Source: Cladocopium goreaui
Lineage: Eukaryota > Sar > Dinophyceae > Suessiales > Symbiodiniaceae
NCBI GenBank assembly: GCA_947184155.2
Contig: CAMXCT020003179.1
Coordinates: 320,001-384,000, forward strand
Reading direction: 5' to 3'
DNA length: 64,000 nucleotides
The translations under genes and the position numbers were made by a program. The notes under the pieces were generated by a model. That model was not told where the DNA came from. It searched no databases and saw nothing but the letters and a program-made list of their open reading frames with translations. This document shows positions 12,416 through 24,599 of this stretch, piece after piece; positions within the stretch are counted from its first letter, which is position 1; the number at the start of each line of letters is the position of its first letter.

Positions 12416-12621
12416 TCAGCTGGGACCCCACCAGCCTCGTTCATCCTGTGCATCCAACTCGCCCAGCGCGGCGGCGCGATGCAGAGCCAGGGCCTCGTTG
12501 GATCGCCGACGTTGAACGGTGTGCAACGGTTCGTGGCTGAATTCTATGGTTTAACTATGGTTTATGGTAGATATAACTTGATATAACTATAGTCTTCATG
12601 GGGTTTTTTAATCAACATATA

Positions 12622-12731
12622 TCTGGTAATGACTAACAGTTTGCTATTGAAAATGAGCCATTGAGTTCGTGAAAATTTACCGTTCTTAAAGACGGTGATT
12701 TTCCAATTCGATATGTCAGTTTACCAGAGGG
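12622..12731. mobile_element. MITE-like inverted-repeat element, copy 3 (decayed left end)
   Basis: The right end GTTTACCAGAGGG is intact, while the left end is reduced to CTGGTAA. Interior motifs TTGCTATTGAAAAT and GGTGATTTTCC link it to the family. Confidence 0.5.
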
Positions 12732-13369
12732 TTGCTTATCCCCACGAATACGTACCGTTCTTAGTTCTCTTTTCAACTACGTACCATAAACCATAGTAAA
12801 GTTGGAGTTATAAACCATAAACACCATAAATCATATCATATAGTTGTTGGATAAAAACCGAATCAGTGATCATTGGTTGATATCAACTAGTGACGATTTT
12901 CGTAGAAAATCCCAATCAGTTGCTATCCTTGGCTGACTGACTAGCTGTATTGAGTCAACTGCAGTGGGAATTGAATTGCCTGAAAAATCTGTGATTTTAA
13001 TTCATATAGGTGGAGGAGTACGGTTGAAACCATGGATTTATGCAACAAAAGTTGGGATTTTGATGGATTTTGATGGATTGTATCTTTCCGGATTTGCTGT
13101 GTTAGGTCGAAAAACTCCTGCTGAAACCCGGTGGATTTTGACATCGTTTACACGGTGGTTTTCCCGACACACATGTTTCCCTTCTCTGGGATCATCGTGC
13201 TTTTTCCGAGGCCTGGGTATGAAAACAGGGCCTGGGTAAGATGGCCATTGGACGTAAATTGCCGCAATTGCCCATGTTCAGACTCATTCATCTCATGCTG
13301 AATCAGATATCTCAGATATCCCACCCCTGTAAAAACTCCCTATGCTGCTTGAAAGTCCCCACTATTTAA

Positions 13370-13600
13370 CCCCCTGGTAATTTCACATAGCTACGTAAAA
13401 TCACCATTTTTAGTAGGTAAATCATCGAACTAGCAAACTCTCAGTTTACTGACGGGTAAATCCCCATCAAAAATCACCATTTATAGTGGTTTCCATTAAA
13501 TCACCATTTATAGTGGTTTCCATTAAATGATTCACCATTTATAGTATAGTAGTTTCCATTTAAAATCACCACTTTACTGACTTTAGGTTTCCATTAAATG
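13370..13600. mobile_element. MITE-like copy 4 plus derived minisatellite
   Basis: Positions 13370-13456 start CCCCCTGGTAA and end GTTTACTGACGGG, decayed inverted repeats of the same family. Directly after it, CACCATTTATAGTGGTTTCCAT recurs three to four times up to about 13600. This motif resembles the inner part of the element, so local amplification of it seems likely. Confidence 0.5.
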
Positions 13601-16085
13601 ATCATCGTTCGTGGTGAAATCCCCCACTTTCACCAAAGATATCCACCGAGCATCGGCTTGGCCAGGGGGACCTTTGCCTTGGCCGTCAGAAATCCCGTCA
13701 GGTCCAGAGCGCAAGACAGGAGATCCGACATTTAAAAAAATACCGATGTGTTCTGATAGTTTTCCTAATGGTGATATTAATACTCATGCTGATTCATGAT
13801 GTATATATGTATATATATATATATATGTGATATATGTGCGGATATGATAATTTAATATAATATGTATTATATACTGATGGTATTAGTTTTACTTCTGGTG
13901 ATTGATGTGGTAAACCCAAAGCCACAAACCATCCCTAATATCCCAATTTGTTATGGCTAGTAAATAGCATCCCCAAATGGTAGTTGTTTATGGCATTGAG
14001 TTTACCACATCTCAATGGGATATGATCTAGTGGTAATTTACACAGTCAATATCAGTCAATGGAGAAATAATGGGATATGATTGATGGATATAGATATGGG
14101 ATGTATATCTATCCAACAACATGATATTGGGGTGCGTCTGAAAAATCAAATGGGATACATCCCCGAGAAACTGTTTTTTGTTGTTTTTTTTTCGGTGGGC
14201 AAAATGAGGAGTTTTTACACCACTGGATGAGATCAGTTTTTAACTATGGATATGTTGGCATGGGAATAGAATGGGACATGGGCATGGGGATATCATGATA
14301 GACAATTGATAACTTCTTGGAGGTTTATTGATCCCCGGCTTGGGCCCCATCTGATTCTTAACAGACTAAAATACTCAATGCACGGCTGAAATCCAGCCAG
14401 TATTGATGGATATGAGGTTATTCAGATTTGAAGTGTCTGCTTGCCATGAATGAATGGGGAACACTATAAGATTTGGGGAAACGAATTTTGCCACCCATGC
14501 TTTCCATGGTTGTTGGTGTATATTGGCATTGCGCCTCAAGCAAATCTAGATTCTGAGTCCTTGTTCAGTGGGTAGGACCCAAAAAATATCAGCTCCAGGT
14601 CAGGTGAACTGACCAATACAACACCCATCCAAGAGTTCTCTCAAAGGGGAGCGACCCACGTCACAGATAAACCACACTCAACTCTATCCTTTGGGGCTTC
14701 TAAACCATGCGCAATGGTCTAAAAAATAAACAGCCATTCTAAATTCGACTTTCCCGTCCAAAATGGATCAAGCTTGACCAAATCCATTGGGCATCTAGAT
14801 TGGCTCCCATGTTTGATAGTCTATCATCTTTCGTACAGGCAGCCAGGTTTCCTAAATGCTAGGAAATGTATTTCAACAAGCATGACTTTGGTATCCTCAA
14901 TTCACTAATTAACTGAATCGACCATGACATAAAAAATCAAAAAACTATTGAAACTTACTAATTCAATAAAATTCTGGGTTTCCGGCCTCGAAGTTCGCAT
15001 CGCACAGCCCATCGCTTTGCAGCGCCTCATAAAACGAAACGCCGCGACGCCCGTTGTTTGAAACATGGGATGGCGGCTGATAGGTGATTCAATGATGATT
15101 GAATGGTGACTTAATGATGAAATATCGGAATTGTCCAAGCAAAATGTTGGATATGGCATATGGCCATCGCGATCCAAAATAGGAAGGGTATCAACTGACC
15201 CACGAGCTCATTTTGAGTGCTGCATCCATCCACCTCATTTCATCAGCTACTGGTGGGTTGGTTCTAACTAACCGCAACTACCCCCCACTGATATTCCATA
15301 TTTTCCTACGTGTATCTGCACATGTATACGGTAGCTATAAAATTACATGTATATACGGTTATATACGTATAATAACACATGCATATAAATATGCGCATTT
15401 CCGAACAGCTTCCTCACGTGCCACGAAATCAGGAAAGTTCCGCAAATGTCGATCCCAAAAAATCATTGGTAGATCATTGTCAGCTTCGATTACCTCGGGA
15501 TCACATCCCCACGTTGGTGGAAACCCCTGCCGACTGTGGATTGGGGAATCACCATCGCATTTCTTGGAACCGACATAGCTGTATCATATCTATCTGGCTG
15601 AATTAACATAGTGCACCAATTTGAAATCCTGAAATGTTGTGTCATTTTGGAATAATCCTACCAACAATCATCGATGTGGGCCAGTGAGGCAGTTTTTTTA
15701 TTCACCCAGAACATCTATTGTTATGCTATGTTATGCTGATTAAAAACCCGTTGTTGCTTCACCTTTCCCCATTTTTCTTGGTACCACCATGGACTTCATC
15801 CAGAACATTGGTACCTATCATTTGGCCTTCGTCGTGGTCTTGGATGACTTCCGAGAGCCTTGGAGAGGGTGGGTTTAACCCGGCGCGAATGTCATGATGG
15901 GGGGGCAATGTTTTTGACCCCCAAACCCACTGCAGTCACTGCTTTGAATACGTATTTACGTATTGATCATGAAAACGCCCACCAAGCCATATCACTTGCG
16001 GCTGTGACTGTCGGCCACAGTTGAGCCCACAGTATCTGATGATGGCGAGATCTCAATCTGTCAGCTATCTCGAAGCTCTCAGCAA
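13601..16085. other. Stretch with no recognised gene
   Basis: The sequence is unique apart from a short TATATATG microsatellite near 13803-13860. Open frames are short and overlap on both strands without family motifs. I see no RNA gene. Confidence 0.45.
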
Positions 16086-16090
16086 GAAAA

Positions 16091-16196
16091 CCCTCTGGTA
16101 AACATACAAAAAGCTATTGAAAATGGCCATAGAAATAGTGGATTTTCCCATGAAACATGGTGATGTTCCATAGTTATGTAAACGTTTACCAGAGGG
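16091..16196. mobile_element. MITE-like inverted-repeat element, copy 5 (best ends)
   Basis: 106 bp with perfect 13-bp terminal inverted repeats: CCCTCTGGTAAAC at 16091-16103 and GTTTACCAGAGGG at 16184-16196. The interior has TGAAAATGGCCATAGAAATAG and GGTGATGTTCCATAG. Its immediate flanks are AA on both sides rather than TA. It has no coding capacity. Confidence 0.75.
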
Positions 16197-17365
16197 AATG
16201 TCCAATGATTCTTGATGGGAAAAACATTTCGCAGTTGGGGGATTTTCAACCAGGCTGAAGCATCTCCGACTAAGTCTCGGGCGGAGCCAAAGGTCCCTTC
16301 CTGTCGCGTCGAGTGGCAAGTGGAGTGGCAAATTGGCCAAAAGTTGTTTCAAAAAGAATGTGGTAAAAGAATTTCAGGATTGAAGCAAATCAAATAAAAT
16401 GATAGATTTTGCAGAGTTTTTATCTCAAGCCATCAACTTTGAGAAAAAATGTGGGAGTGCCCACTTCTGACAAAAAAATACTGTATGCTAGAGTACTATC
16501 CTGGCGACTTATGATCACAAAGCTATCGTATCCACACCCCTGAACACTACATGGTTAAATCCCCAAAAGACGGGAGTTGGGGCCAATTTTCCGGATTTCG
16601 AATATGGAGGTGTCCTTGGCGGTTTCCCAATGTCTGAAGTTTTCCATCCCAGTGTACCCTATTCTCATCGGCAAAATCAATAAAATCCACCATTTCCCAC
16701 GGTTTTATCACCAATTCCACTCGTGATATCATGTGATATCGCTGTGCATCGCAGGGTACCCAGCTTCAAGCGATGTTCCAAATCTTGTGTCATGACGTCA
16801 TACTCAAACACTTTTGCGCGGCGTTCGCAATGCACCCTTTTCGCGCGGTGAATTGTGGAATCAATCACTTCCGCAAAGCTTTGGTCATACTTAGGGGAAC
16901 ATACACATGAATGATTTCGGAACAGAAATGCTTCACTAGGACGATTTGTTTTTTCCCCTCCGCTGTTTCAGAACAAAGCACTTTATACCTTGCAGATCAG
17001 CGTTATGATTCTGAGGGCCATTTTGTGCCTGCGAGGTGGATCGAAGGTTACAAATGTGATCCGTGGTCCAGGACCCAAGTAGAAACTTCTTAAGTAGAAA
17101 CATCTTTGAAGTAGGAGTCTATGGGGAAAGGGTAGAGGAATTGTTTTTCTCCTGGCGGTGTATACCTACACAAGCCACTGTCGCAAAGTTGTTGCATCTT
17201 TCAACTTGGCGTTTGGGCACTTTTTGCGGTGATTTCACAACTTGGATTTTGTTTTTTCGAGCATGAATCTGTTAAAGCCCACTGTTGTTTTCTACATATT
17301 TTTTTTGAAACGCGGCTCAAATCGATGTTTCGCAAAATTGGAGTACCCCAAAACATTAAAGGCAT
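16197..17365. other. Stretch with no recognised gene
   Basis: Only short overlapping frames without recognisable motifs are present. A gene here cannot be supported from the sequence alone. Confidence 0.4.
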
Positions 17366-17366
17366 G

Positions 17367-18640
17367 GTACTCGCTTGTGCACCTGAGAAACGTCTCGCTT
17401 GCGCACCTGAAAATCCTCTCGCTTATGCACCTGAGAATCTTCCACTTCTACCTCTACTTGCACCTCTCATTCTACTTCCACTTCTACTTTCAGCTCTATT
17501 CCTACTTGTCCTTCTACATATTTTTCCACATCTATGTCTACTTCTCCTTCTACTTCCACTTCTACTTCTACGTCCACTTCTACTCCTACATCATCTACTT
17601 CGACTTCTACTTCTACTTGTACTTCTACTTCTACATCTACTTCTACTTCTATTTACAATTCCACTTCTACTCCTACATCTACTTCTACTTCTACTTCCAC
17701 TTCTACTTCTACTTGTACTCCTACATCTACTTCTACTTCTATTACTGCTTCTACTTCTACTTCTACTACTGCTTCCACTTCTACTTCTACTTCTACTCCT
17801 ACATCTACTTCTACTTCTACTTCTACTACTGCTTCTACTTCTACTTCTACTTCTACTTCTATTTTTACTTCTATTTCCACCTCTAGTTCTACTCCTACTA
17901 CTGCGTCCACTTCTACTTCTACTTCTAATTCTAAAGATATAAACCCTAAAGGTGTCGTGGCTCTTCTTACATCAAGTGCAACAAGATATAAACCCTAAAG
18001 GTGTCGTGGCTCTTCTTACATCAAGTACAACAAGATATAAACCCTAAAGGTGTCGTGGCTCTCCTTACATTAAGTGCAACAAGATATAAACCCCAAAGGT
18101 GTCGTGGCTCTTCTTACATCAAGTGCAACAAGATATAAACCCTAAAGGTGTCGTGGCTCTTCTTACATCAAGTGAGACAAGATATAAACCCTAAAGGTGT
18201 CGTGGCTCTTCTTACATCAAGTGCAACAAGGTATAAACCCTAAAGGTGTCGTGGCTCTCCTTACATTAAGTGCCACAAGATATAAACCCTAAAGGTGTCG
18301 TGGCTCTTTGTTTGCAATGCGTGATAGCGTAATTTCCTGGTAATTGACGTATAAAATGCAACAAGATATAAACCCTAAAGGTGTCGTGGCTCTTTGTTTG
18401 CAACGCGTGATAGCGTAATTTCCTGGTAATTTACGTATAAAATGCAACAAGATAAAAACCCTAAAGGTTTCGCGGCGCTTTGGTTGCAATGCGTGATAGC
18501 GTAAGCTCCTGGTAATTTACGTATAAAATGGAGACCCAGGTGCATAAGTAAGTGATTTTCTAGGTGCGCAAGTGAGTGCATTTCCCAGGTGCGTAAGTGA
18601 GTGAATTTCTAGGTGTGCAAGTGAGTGTAGTGCCTTAGTT
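17367..18640. repeat. Composite tandem-repeat complex with inverted flanks
   Basis: Four parts can be separated. (1) 17367-17430: about three imperfect 25-30-bp units containing GCGCACCTGA. (2) 17430-17935: a TTCTAC hexamer array with TTCCAC and TCCTAC variants; it gives long artefactual Leu, Tyr/Phe or Ser/Thr frames. (3) 17936-18480: a 49-bp unit repeated about seven times, each with AAACCCTAAAGGTGTCGTGG, then two or three longer variants of 80-90 bp with TGCGTGATAGCGTAA. (4) 18538-18630: units with AGGTGCGCAAGTGAGTG, which are the reverse complement of part 1. Confidence 0.85.
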
Positions 18641-18998
18641 CGACCAACAAGTTTATTTCTTTGGGCCTTTGGGGTTCCATTAATTAATTCAGCAAAAATC
18701 CAAATAATTTCAAGTGCCGTGGGTTCTGGGGTCGACTCGACCTCGAAAATGTTAGGGTTCCATGGATCACTGGGAAGCCCTGCAGCAACTCATCCAGGAC
18801 TTTCAAGAAACCTTGAGACACCATGGATGTCGGTAGCTATGGGGAAACCTTGGTGGTAAAATAGCAAGAATGCGAGTTTTAGCAAGAATTTACGGGTAAC
18901 AATTAGATCTAAGCTGGAGGATCACTTCACATAGTAATTGGCTAGCTACTGACTCGATCATAATTGGAATCACCACAGTGAACGGACCTTGATGGGGG

Positions 18999-19631
18999 TC
19001 AACTGTCGAACCTGGAAATCCAACCAAACCAAAAGGGCCCAGGACCCAAACACTCGAAGTACCCAGAAAAATGGGTCAAATACCAAATTTGGGTAAAATG
19101 GTACAAGTTGAGAAACCTGGAGATTGCGAGGTCAACATCATCTAGAGCGGGGAAAAAAATTGGGAAAAATGAATAAACCATTATGTGCCATTGTTGATCC
19201 ATTGGCCGCACAATGTCCCACGATCTGGCAGAGTGACCACCACAGCACGTCATGGCCCCAATGGGGAGCAAGTGGACGCTCGTCAAGAGATCTGTGTTCC
19301 AGGAAACCACTAAAGCGAGTCTGGTTGCGAACATGTTTTTTAGACGTGGTGGATTGAGTTTAACTGGGTTATGGCCATGGAATGTTACACTGCTCTCCTG
19401 GTACTGGCCAGGGTAGTTCCTGGTCATCCATGACTGTGAACTCCGAGTTGTCATCATTGAATCGAATGCTGTGCCGGGCAATGCGAAACCTATGAAACTC
19501 AGCACCCCAAGAAAAAGATGAGGTTTGGTTTTTTTCATCGGATTAGGTGTGATCCCGGTTTTCAATGTTTTCAAGATCCTAATCCAGAAGAACCTCCAGC
19601 AAGCTGCAACACTGCAACAAATCTTAAGCAT
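18999..19631 (-). CDS. Open frame of 210 codons, unassigned
   Basis: The frame has a hydrophobic segment around residues 39-55 (HLFLGVLSFIGFALPG) followed by a Ser/Thr/Arg region and an aromatic-rich C-terminus. No domain is recognised and codon usage cannot be judged by eye. It is one of the longest non-repeat frames in the first 21 kb, but it could be a chance frame. If real it might be a membrane or secreted protein. Confidence 0.3.
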   Translation of the reverse strand: MLKICCSVAACWRFFWIRILKTLKTGITPNPMKKTKPHLFLGVLSFIGFALPGTAFDSMMTTRSSQSWMTRNYPGQYQESSVTFHGHNPVKLNPPRLKNMFATRLALVVSWNTDLLTSVHLLPIGAMTCCGGHSARSWDIVRPMDQQWHIMVYSFFPIFFPALDDVDLAISRFLNLYHFTQIWYLTHFSGYFECLGPGPFWFGWISRFDS

Positions 19632-20469
19632 GGAAATGTGCTGGAGGTCGTTGGATCAACAAATGGATCCATTCCGTCGCAACTGTAGCAATGTTTGGGC
19701 TGAACTAATCCGGTTGCCAAATGCTTTGCGGTTGTTTCGCAGTCCATTGTGGCGGGGCATCGACCAGCTACTTGGAGATGCTCTTCTAAGTCGTAAGTGG
19801 ATCTACTGACATGAATTTTGGGGTTTATATCCCGAGATTCTGATTGTAATAATCACCGTTTTATCCATTTTCCACCTGAATACAATCCCGAACCGATGAT
19901 GTACCAATAAGTTTCCAATTGTGATGCGATATCCAAATATATGTGTATATCATACTCTATATATATATAATGTATATATATATGTATATATTACCGTATA
20001 TTTCTGTTTTCAACTGAAATATAGTTGTGAAACTTCCACATTGCGGAAAGTTGAAAACGGCAGTTGGAAACAGGGAGGCGAAGACAGCAGAGAAGTAACG
20101 AGAACAACGAAGTGAGGGAAGAAAAACAAGATAGAGACAGAGAGAGGATGAGCACGCAAGTGAAGAAGGCAGCGAAATGAGAGGTGTGTATGCTCTTGGT
20201 TGGTTTTTTGCGCGGAATGCGTCCCAGCGTCTATGTGGCCTGTTTTCGGCTCATCTGCGCAAGGACGCGACATCCACCTCAAAATTGAATTTGAGGCGGG
20301 TCAGTGGAACTCGGCGAAGATAGCGTTGATGCCCAAGCCTGATGTTTCATAGCACGTGGGGGGAATTGAAGTGGGTTTTGGTCATGACGCACATGAGTCG
20401 TTCATGCAAACAATCATCCACGCAGCAGGTTGGGTGTTTGTTGTGGAACACATGCTGTCTGGGGGTTAC

Positions 20470-20600
20470 CCCCTCACTTCCAACACCAAGTTTTAACTCA
20501 CTCCCAACACCCCTTCACTCCCAACACCAAGACGTTACTCCCAACACCAAAACATGCCTCATTTCCAACACCAAACGCAGTTTTCATCGTCGAGGGCGAG
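20470..20600. repeat. TCCCAACACCAA minisatellite
   Basis: Six or seven imperfect copies of a unit containing (T)CCCAACACC, spaced 15-25 bp. Just downstream (20670-20735) lies a G-rich tract of GGGGTGG/GGGCTGG units. Confidence 0.7.
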
Positions 20601-20814
20601 TTATTTTTAAGTACTTCCCATAGAAGCTGCGACGTCAGTGCTGCAACCCCATCATCATAAATCAAACATTAGTGGGGTGGGGTCGGATGGGGTGGAGTGG
20701 GGTGGGCTGGGCTGGGGTGCAGTTGGGCGGGCGGGTGTAATAACGTCCCTAGCCACTGCGCACCGATTGGAGATTCAAGTGTTATTTGTTTTTCTTTACT
20801 CGTCATGATCGCTA

Positions 20815-21255
20815 AAAAACAATACAATGATAGTTTAAGGAAAGTTGACAGAGCAATTTATGTTAAGTGCAAATTAAAATTTTACCCACCCCCAAAACCT
20901 GCAAACCAATACGTTAATAGTATAAAGCAAATTGACACGGGAAGTTATGTTAAGTGCAATTGAAAATTTGACGGCCCCTCTCCCCTAGAAAGCAATACGT
21001 TGATAGTAAAAATGAAGGTTGCCAAACTAAACTATATATATCAAGTGGAAATTCAAACTGTACGGACCCCCCATCCCCCACAAAAACACACGTCGATAGT
21101 ATAAAGAAGGTTGACACGGGAAATAACAGTAAGTACAATTGAAAACATTTACGGCCCCCCTTCGATTACAAAACAATACAATACGTTGACAGCAAAAAAA
21201 AAGTTGGCATGGAAAATATGTCAAGTAAAGTTTTAACATTTACGGCCCCTTTCTC
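20815..21255. repeat. Degenerate tandem repeat of about 85-90 bp
   Basis: Five or more diverged copies share the order: CAATACGTTGATAGTA, AAGTTGACACGGGAA, TGTTAAGTGCAATTGAAAA, then (A)CGGCCCC. Copies are about 70-80 percent alike by eye. No coding role is evident. Confidence 0.7.
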
Positions 21256-21885
21256 GCCTACAAAAAAGACTTCGGTGGTATCCCCAACAGCCGCAACATT
21301 TTATTTTTACAAATCTTTCTGAAGTGTCTGCCAAGCCAAGCGCTGGACACACCTCAGCTGGGGTTCCTTGAGTTAAATGGCCGCAAATCCTGTTGAACCT
21401 GACCCGGCTCTGCACCGAAGCCTCCCAAACCTTCTCCGGAACCTTGATTCTTTTCCTTGATGCAAAAAGCGTCTGAACATACACTTCTCAATTTGTGCGT
21501 GTTGCACATGCAAGACATCCAACTGCAACACCTATGTCTACGCTATTGGAGCTGGAACTACACTGACATAAGTGATTTTCACCCCGCCTCGACACTGCTA
21601 GCAAGCAAGCGTCGCTACTTTCAAAAGAAAACTGCCAAAAGTTGTAACCAAACATGTGCCGCTGGGGTCCTGCATTGGGATGCCAGTACATGCGATGTTT
21701 CTTAGAAGCTTGTTTGCCACAACGACTAGAAACACTCTAATTTCCTCAAGGTAAATGCCTAGCTAAACTGCATGGCCAATCGGGACCCAAGTTAACCCCG
21801 GCCCGGGCTTAGGCCCATCAAAGCTGCGGCACAGCTCTCATGGCTATGTCGCCACTTTCGTTTCCATCAAGCATTCACCAAAGTT
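21256..21885. other. Unassigned stretch next to the copia remnant
   Basis: Minus-strand frames at 21233-21484 and 21488-21691 could be decayed coding sequence, but no motif is recognised. The stretch lies just downstream of the C-terminal end of the copia-type frame and might contain its 3-prime non-coding part; no terminal repeat was found. Confidence 0.35.
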
Positions 21886-22731
21886 GTATTCTTCTATATC
21901 TCTTCATCTTCGCTCTCATCAGACAACTCATCTCCAAAATGAAGATAGTGCCAAAGATCTGGATCAGAAACGTTGCTTCTTCGAGAGCTCATGTAACGTT
22001 CCATTGCTTCTGATCTCGTTTCACCTGCACCAGAACTCGAAGATGGTGAGCGTGGTGGGAATGTAGCATTCCTTCCAAGTGCATTTGCAACCATATCCAC
22101 ATTGGTACTGAATCCTGTATGGTCTGCGGATCCACTTTGAAGCGCGTTAATAAACGCAAGGGCTCGTTGCGCCTGTCCAAGGCTTGTTGGTCCATGGATC
22201 CGCTCGTAGTTTGGTGACCCTTTCTTCATAGAGTCGTCTTCTATCTCCGTTGCCACTCTGATCTCTTCTCCTGCAACATCTTTCAAGCAACCATGCCACA
22301 TAGCTTTCAGCTGTCAGAATTGGGTCAGCTGGAGGAGCATGTGAAGGAGCTCCAGCTGATGAAGATGGCGTTTCATGGCTCGTTGGAGTTTCTGACACTG
22401 GCATTGTTGAACCAGCATCAACATCCATGTCAACACTGTCGTCAAGCATGGGTTCCGCATCTGGTTCATTTTGTAGCTGTTGGTTTTGGTTTCCAACCTG
22501 ATTTCCAACCCTGAACATCATCCAAACCAAAGTGCAGCAAAGTCCAGAAACAACTGGAAAAGCCACAAGTCCAAAGGAAGGGTTTTCATTCCCATCACAC
22601 CCTTTCAAATTCATGAGGCTCAAGACGCATTATAAGTGACATCAAATGCTGCTTCTTGCGGAAGACATTGCCTGGGTCATCAGCTCCTTCAAGAGCACCA
22701 CTGGAAACATTGAACATGCCAAGTAAACACA

Positions 22732-23076
22732 TCACCCACACGGCAATCTCTTCGTTCCAATGTCAGCCGGATTTGTGCTGCCGGCTACGACTCCCGGTCG
22801 AATCACTCCATCGGCTACCAACTGCTGCAAAGTATGCGGCATGAAAGGTGCCTGACACGGCCAACTCCCTGTCTCTGGGGTAGTCTTTTGCCCCTGAACG
22901 GTCGGAACGCAAATGGATTGTCTGTCATCCATGCTCAGAGTCTGGATGATTGCATCAGAGGCACCTGAAGAGCAAGAGTAAACTTCAGCTTCAGCACTGC
23001 TCAAAGAGACAAGCTTTTGGGTCCGTGAGGACGAGAAAAGTAAACATCCACCAACAAACATCGTGGCACATGACAC
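22732..23076 (-). pseudogene. Copia RNase H segment
   Basis: 114 codons with the copia RNase H hallmark QKLVSLSSAEAEVYS, where the E of SAEAE is catalytic, and ADIGTKRL near the end. It is out of frame with the RT segment by a small indel near 23080-23110. Together they belong to the remnant at 21890-24700. Confidence 0.8.
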
Positions 23077-23112
23077 AGACGTCGTGAGGTTTTGTCAGAA
23101 GCTCAATCGCTG

Positions 23113-24000
23113 TCAGTAAACACTTCTAAGATTTTCACCAGGCTCAGTATAGTGGTGGAAGAATCCAACATTTCTTCCGCGCCACTTCAAAGATATGCAA
23201 ACATCTTCATGGCATGCCAGGTATGATACAAGTGCTTCAAAACGACTAGGCTCTTTTGGGTCGGCTGTGCAGTGTAGGTTGCCAGGTGCCGCAATGTGTT
23301 GGCAATGAGGAAGATCTGAGGCCAAGTACAAAAGGATTCCAACGCAAGTTCGAAACTTCTTCGCAAGGGCGGGACTCAGTTCACCTGTGTTGTCCTGCAA
23401 ATCCATGTCAGAATGGCCAGGTGTCTTCTTCGATTGCAAACGCTTGTTCAAACCCAACAACGCACACATTTGTTGAACATGCTTGTAATAAGTCTGGATG
23501 CTGAGCCGGCCATTATGGTGAAGAACCCTTTTGCGTTTCAAAAACTGTATTTCATCACCAGGTGTCTCCATAGTCTGCACAGAAATTTCGTACTTCTCCT
23601 TGAGGCATTTCACAAGTCTGTTCATGACAAAATCACGTTTTCCAACAACCAACATGTCATCCACATGAATGAGGGCCTGTTGTTTCAGTGTCAAGAATGC
23701 ATCTTTCACATCAGTGCTAACCATGACACAATCTGCGTTCTCTTTCATCTCCAAAAACATGGTTGGCAGCAGTCGTGCCACAATTGCATTGCTCGCTGGT
23801 GAAAACAGAAAATCTCTTTCACTATCCATCCATGCAAACTCTCTTGTAACCAGCCTTGAGCTCAACGAAATTGGCTCTCCAGTATCACTCAACTTTTCCC
23901 GCCACGTACATACGAAGCGAGTTGACAGAACTTTGTGATCTGCAGGCATCTCTGATGTGTCTGTGAACACTGCATACTTCAGTCTTTTCACTTCTATCAT
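23113..24000 (-). pseudogene. Copia reverse transcriptase segment
   Basis: 295 codons open on the minus strand. The N-terminal part has LSTRFVCTWREK, the conserved start of copia RT. Then TDVKDAFLTL supplies the first catalytic Asp and IHVDDMLVVG the DD pair. The usual region between these (the ALYGLKQAP block) is missing: DAFLTLKQQA runs straight into LIHVDD. This indicates an internal deletion of the palm. The tail (SDMDLQDNTGELSPALAKKFRTCVGILLYLASD) is the normal connection to RNase H. The frame is part of the remnant at 21890-24700. Confidence 0.8.
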
Positions 24001-24599
24001 TCTGCAATTGCATCCAAACGTTGCAACTCCTCTGGGGAAAGATTGGGCTCTTCTTTGCTGAAAGGAAACATGACCCGCTTGGTTAGTTCATCGTTGCTAA
24101 GCTCCTGACTTTCGTAGAGCTCGTCATTGGGTTCAGCTCATATTCTTCCAACTCACCAAGTTCGTCATTGTTGAATGCAAACCTCACACCATCCTCATGC
24201 TCATAAAGTGACAGATCTATACGGGTGACTGATTCAGCATTTTCTTCTGTACATCATCATCCAACTTTTGGCGTCTTGGGGGAGCTCTCACCAATTGCAG
24301 TTTCGTCCAAAAGAAAGGTACGCTCTACAGATGAAAACGCTGCATCTGCAAATTTGACACGCTTCTGCGTCTCATCCTGCTCTACCTCATCTGGTCGTTT
24401 TTGTCCATGCGCAGCTGGCTGATCACTGCTGAAAAGAAGCTTGGCAACTCTGCAGACTCAAGAGGTTCAGGCAAGGGTTTCATGATCTACCCCCGTCTCA
24501 GCTGATGCTTCAACATCTTCGTTAGGATATTCTCTGGCATAGTTTTGGACATGCACAGCAAGGTCCAATTGTAGGGGTAATGAGGGCTCCAATGCCGTG

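Noticed and set aside
17229-17998. Leu-rich, Tyr/Phe-rich and Ser/Thr-rich frames
   Set aside because: They are three readings of the same TTCTAC repeat; none has a non-repeat domain.
17936-18480. Interstitial telomere
   Set aside because: The heptamer-like AAACCCTAAA occurs once per 49-bp unit and is not in tandem.
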